This document shows, one piece after another, positions 60,001 through 64,000 of a stretch of 64,000 nucleotides of DNA. The notes under the pieces are model-generated. The model was not told the DNA's origin and did not search any database. It worked only from the letters and a program-made list of their open reading frames with translations. Position 1 is the stretch's first letter. Each line of letters opens with the position of its first letter. The translations under genes and the position numbers were made by a program. Source of the DNA: Chenopodium formosanum (taxonomy: Eukaryota > Streptophyta > Magnoliopsida > Caryophyllales > Amaranthaceae); the NCBI GenBank assembly GCA_024500155.1, contig CM044875.1, forward strand, positions 16,453,203-16,517,202. Direction: 5' to 3'.

Positions 60001-60394
60001 TGAATATGTGGCGGTTGGTAACAATTAAAATAGCTCCCCAAACATGGCTAGCTTTTGTGCGTGTATCGTTCGATTTAGTTACCCTAGTAATTAAATAATT
60101 TGGAGAAGATTTTTTTATTAATTTTTTAATTTTATTTATTAATTTATTTATTTTAATATAATCTTCCGAAGTTGACCAAGTATATATTTTTTTATTGTTA
60201 TTTTTTGAGGCAATCGTCCCTAGTATTACATTCAAATTACATAGATTACTTATTATTTTTTTTTATTTGAAAGAATTACATAGATTACTTTAGTCATTGT
60301 AAGAATGTTTAAAATATTGACAATGAACAGAGGCAAGCAACTGAATGAACATATAGTGGCAACAGATAGAATTGAACAAAATGGTAATAAACAA
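60001..60394. other. AT-rich DNA without genes
   Basis: Nothing recognisable beyond simple T/A runs. Confidence 0.5.
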
Positions 60395-60895
60395 GGAAAA
60401 TTTTTAAATTACCACCCAAAAATGCATCCATTTTCAAAATAATCCCCCGTTTAACATTTTATTTTATTTTACTACCCCTTAATTTAAAAAACTACTCAGA
60501 TTACCACCCATTTTAAAATTCCGGTAGATTTCTGTTATATGGACCCATCCAACAGCTTGTAGCGGCTATGTCTAAGCATTACAATTATCCCTGTCTTCAC
60601 TCCACCTCCTCCTTAAACCACTTTATTGACTACAAGACAACCTAAAACCAAAAGAAAACCACTAAAAAAACCAAGAGCTTACTGTCTAAATTGCCACTAT
60701 TACTGATCATCTTCTTCCTGTCACCATTAAGAGTCGTTGGGTGGGGCTTACATAAGAGAAATCCACCGAAATTTTGAAACAGGTGGTAATTTAAGTAGTT
60801 TTTGAATTTAAGGGGTGGTAAAATATAATGAAAAATTTAACGAGTGGTTATTTTGAAAATAAACACATTTTTTGGTGGTAATTTAAAATTTTTCT
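60395..60895. mobile_element. Mutator-like MITE (501 bp)
   Basis: Inverted ends GGAAAATTTTTAAATTACC and AGAAAAATTTTAAATTACC. Perfect 9-bp target duplication AATAAACAA (60386-60394, 60896-60904). Confidence 0.93.
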
Positions 60896-61114
60896 AATAA
60901 ACAATGATGTCCTGAAATAAAAACTACATAACATATCTAATGAAACTCTAATAGTAATCAAGAATATACTTGGTCAAGTTATCATAAATATAACAATATA
61001 AATAAAAAAGAAGGTAACAATTGCAAATATTAGCACAGTCAATATGATGAGAATTACATAAGAACATAAATACTAGCATAATCTGTAGTTAATCATGACT
61101 GTTAAGGAAGGTTT

Positions 61115-61437
61115 TTATTGCTTGATGTTAAAGATGACAGAAACATTTCCTTGTTTACCAACCTTGGTATGCACATTAACATCTCCATTAGTCTGTATAT
61201 CAGATTCATTGATGTTATGTCCTGAATTCATCAAAAACGAGCCGCCACCACCACCACCACCGTAACCAGCACTAATAACATCAGGGACGTTATTAAAAAC
61301 CATTTGTCCTACCTGATATACACTTTGTTTTGCATTTTGCTTAGGCTTACTGTCACAGGGCGAAGCCAGGATTATTTAAAAATAAATTATCATTACTCTT
61401 TTGAGTCATATCAACAACTTCTAACATCCAAGACCCT

Positions 61438-61494
<57 letters not shown>

Positions 61495-61955
61495 CACCCT
61501 GACTGAGTAAACAATAATTTTAAGCACTGAATATAAGGTACATATGTTAGTGTTACCCTAGGTCACAATTGCAAATGGATACCGTTAGGTCTGTAACCGT
61601 CTTCAAAGGTATACAAATTATGATTGACAGGTATGAGATTAACCTGAAATACTTTGACATTACGGTTGAACTGCTGATAATTGTTCTTGAACTCTACATA
61701 CAAGTCGCCGGCACCATCCAGTACAGGCCAGTTTTATTGTCCGACCATAAAGGTCGTAACCAAATGTCGAATGGTGAAGACCTTGTCGTAGATGCTGTGG
61801 AGACGCAATTTTTGAGCTCCTAACCAAGTCACTCTCCACTCTTTACTTTGCGGTATTGGCTTATTTTCCACATGATGATGAAGAATGACTGATTTCTGAT
61901 ATTCATTAGCATTTACGTAATTGCCATTCAATGACGTTAGCCGTATTACCTCCAT
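61115..61955 (-). pseudogene. Decayed paralog of the DUF569-like gene
   Basis: N-terminal piece at 61734-61955 (MEVIRLTSLNGNYVNANE, TEWRVTWLGAQ-like), then GAGDLYVEFKN-like at about 61700. The C-terminal piece at 61115-61303 has SGHNINESDIQTNGDVN, like 26255-27169. Frames are broken by stops and frameshifts, and an (ATT)n run (61439-61492) is inserted. The start is lost from a full frame, so no working protein is expected. Confidence 0.82.
61439..61492. repeat. (ATT)n microsatellite
   Basis: About 18 units inside the DUF569-like pseudogene. Confidence 0.95.
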
Positions 61956-62017
61956 GGATTATCTATTCAAATCATCTCATGTTTTTTTTTTATTTACAGG
62001 AGTATACTATCTATTGT

Positions 62018-62597
62018 GGAAAATTTATCAAAAATAAGCAAATTTTTGCTCGGTCTTTTCAAAATAAGCAAACCTTTTGATTAACTCAGAGTAAGTTGAC
62101 CTTTATTGGGTATTTTCTTTAAATAAGTCAGATGACCTACCAAATAGGTCACCTTTTTCCTAATTCTAATTAATTTTTTTCTTATTTTATATTTGAAGAT
62201 TTATTAAATTGTATAAAAAAAAATAAAAAAAAACCCACTGCATACAAGCGCTCCACCCCCATCCTCGCCAGCCACCGCACAAACCACATCCCCGGGAGTA
62301 TCTAAAAAATTAAGGGGTTTTTTTTTATCTTGAAAAAGTGTTTTTTTTTAAAAAAAATTTACAAAATTTTAAAAATTAATTAAAATAATACATTTTAATT
62401 AAATTTTTAAAAATTGGCCAACCACACAATGACATGTGGCATAAGCAACCCAAACAACCGGTTACACCTAAAAGAAACCGGTCATGACTTATTTTGAGAA
62501 AATACCCCATAAAGGTCAACTTACTCTAGGTTAATCAAAAGATTTTCTTATTTTGGGAAGATTGAGCAAAGGTTTGCTTATTATTGACAAATTTCCC
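62018..62597. mobile_element. Mutator-like MITE (580 bp)
   Basis: Inverted ends GGAAAATTTATCAAAAATAA and GGGAAATTTGTCAATAATAA, pairing on through AGCAAA, CAAAATAAG and GTAAGTTGACCTTTAT for over 100 bp. No target duplication visible. Confidence 0.8.
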
Positions 62598-63060
62598 TTG
62601 TTAATTTTAGTGGAATGGTTAGAACATGAATCTTTTCTTTTTTTTTTTTTTTTTTTTGGTGCAAAATGGTTAGAATATGATGAATAGTCACAAACTCACA
62701 ATATATACTATATACAAAAGTCCAGGGTTTTCCATTAAGGTTAATATTGGAATTACATATTACAAATATAGATAAATATACTCTATATCTATCTAACAGG
62801 AATATTTAACTTATTGAACACTTGAAGGGGTCCGATATAGAACAATATATATTCACTATTTAACTCATGGATTATATTGTCCAGAAAATTTGCTTTATGG
62901 ATGAAAAAGTTAAAATTCCATGCCCACGTAAAACTTTAGAGAAATTTTCAACGATAGTCATGTACTTTTGCTCATTCTCAATGATAACAAAATTTTTGAT
63001 AAATTCTCCTAAATACCATTTCTTTTAATTTTATAAGTTTTTAAGTATTTTAATAATGAA

Positions 63061-63063
<3 letters not shown>

Positions 63064-63110
<47 letters not shown>
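63064..63110. repeat. Poly(T) run
   Basis: About 47 T residues; perhaps the reversed tail of a retroposon, but no body was recognised to its right. Confidence 0.9.
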
Positions 63111-63113
<3 letters not shown>

Positions 63114-63263
63114 TATGCAATTGTAATAAAGGTTAAATATTTAACTTAATCTAAAATTAACCTTTCCACTATTGTAATTAGTCAACTTATTAAAATCATA
63201 CGAGTAATAATTTTAAAAACCGACAACAATAAAATGAAAACAACTTTTTCTGGTTTCTTGTTT

Positions 63264-63660
63264 GGAAAGTTTGCCAATCACAACAGGTAAAAACACTCAT
63301 TTTGCGGGTTATAAGTTTACAACCATCAAATTCTATTTTTACAAATTACAACCAAAAAAGTCACGAGACATTTTAAATTACAACCAAAATTCAATTTTTG
63401 GTCACTTTTATCATAATATGATATCAATAATCATTTATTGATATAAAAAATAACCCCTAGCCGGTCAATACTAGTTTGTAATCATCTATTGATATTATGA
63501 CATCATATTCTCGTGAAAGTGGTCGAAAATTGAATTTTGGTTGTAGTTTAAAATATTAAGTGATTTTTTCTGTTGTAAATTTGCAAAAATAGAATTTGAT
63601 GGTTGTAATCCATAAAATGAGTTTTTTTTTTTTTCACCGGTTGTAATTAGCAAATTTTCC
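63264..63660. mobile_element. Mutator-like MITE (397 bp)
   Basis: Inverted ends GGAAAGTTTGCCAATCACAA and GGAAAATTTGCTAATTACAA. Perfect 9-bp target duplication TTCTTGTTT (63255-63263, 63661-63669). Interior pairs throughout (ACCATCAAATTCTATTTT). Confidence 0.94.
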
Positions 63661-63849
63661 TTCTTGTTTATTGTTTTTGTTTCCCAAAAAAAATGAAAAA
63701 ATAAATAAAAAACAAGGAAAAAATAACCGACCACAAACAAGTCCTAAAATTCCAAGCCTAAAATTTAAATACAAGATTATGTCCTATGTCATGCACAGTC
63801 TTTATCAATTTTACATTATTTTAATGGATGGATTTCTTCATTAAGTTAT

Positions 63850-64000
63850 GTTGTTCGGGATTTTTTGGAAATAACTACCTACTAGTGTTGTCGTTTTAGT
63901 AATTACCACCTACAATTCTTTTTTTCTTTTTTTTTTTTTGTATTTTACCACCTACTATTTTTAAAAACATGAAAATTTCCCACCAGATTTCCCAAGCCCT
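63850..64000. mobile_element. Possible left end of another Mutator-like MITE, cut by the window
   Basis: GGGATTTTTTGGAAATAACTACC-like start, then ATTACCACCTAC and TTTTACCACCTAC, the style of the neighbouring MITEs. The other end lies outside the window. Confidence 0.35.

Overview
This is an AT-rich plant nuclear window, almost certainly from a flowering plant. The evidence is GT-AG introns, a B3-domain gene, a DUF569-like gene, plant-type Helitrons, Ty3/gypsy and Ty1/copia retrotransposons, a LINE and many MITEs. I cannot name the species. There is no bacterial-style gene organisation, CRISPR array, rRNA gene or convincing tRNA gene. Nearly all the DNA is transposable elements, many nested. 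The only likely ordinary host gene is a DUF569-like gene at 26255-27169.

1-19.6 kb: one very large, apparently complete autonomous Helitron on the minus strand (about 92-19621). Its 3' end (CTAG plus a GC-rich hairpin) is at the left and its 5' TCTATA end is at the right, inserted between A and T. It carries an intact five-exon RepHel gene (1475 aa), an intact eight-exon RPA70-like gene (447 aa), an intact three-exon B3-domain gene (253 aa), a two-exon acidic protein gene (223 aa), a small coiled-coil gene (116 aa) and an unrecognised 320-aa gene. I worked out the introns by matching splice sites and phases; every join keeps the frame open. RepHel would nick and unwind DNA and the RPA-like protein would coat single strands. 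The B3 and acidic proteins could be regulators or captured cargo.

19.6-25 kb: a broken copia element on the minus strand, split exactly by a 411-bp non-autonomous Helitron. Another Helitron 3' end, a poly(A)-tailed SINE, a 91-bp MITE and simple repeats are also here. 26.2-27.2 kb: the DUF569-like gene; a decayed paralog lies at 61.1-62.0 kb.

28.7-41.6 kb: an older LTR interrupted by a hAT-type MITE and by a 9.8-kb LTR retrotransposon with a perfect 5-bp target duplication. That retrotransposon encodes only gag, with three copies of a zinc-knuckle module, and no pol (TR-GAG type). It has a minisatellite and clusters of GCGACAG palindromes. 41.6-48.8 kb: gypsy remnants, a CACTA element with its empty-site paralog at 22 kb, and a 1-kb Mutator-like MITE.

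48.8-64 kb: a second old gypsy LTR interrupted by a roughly 7-kb terminal-inverted-repeat element (itself holding an internally deleted LINE), a Stowaway MITE and a Mutator-like MITE. Several more Mutator-like MITEs follow. Three of the Mutator-like elements in the window have perfect 9-bp target duplications.
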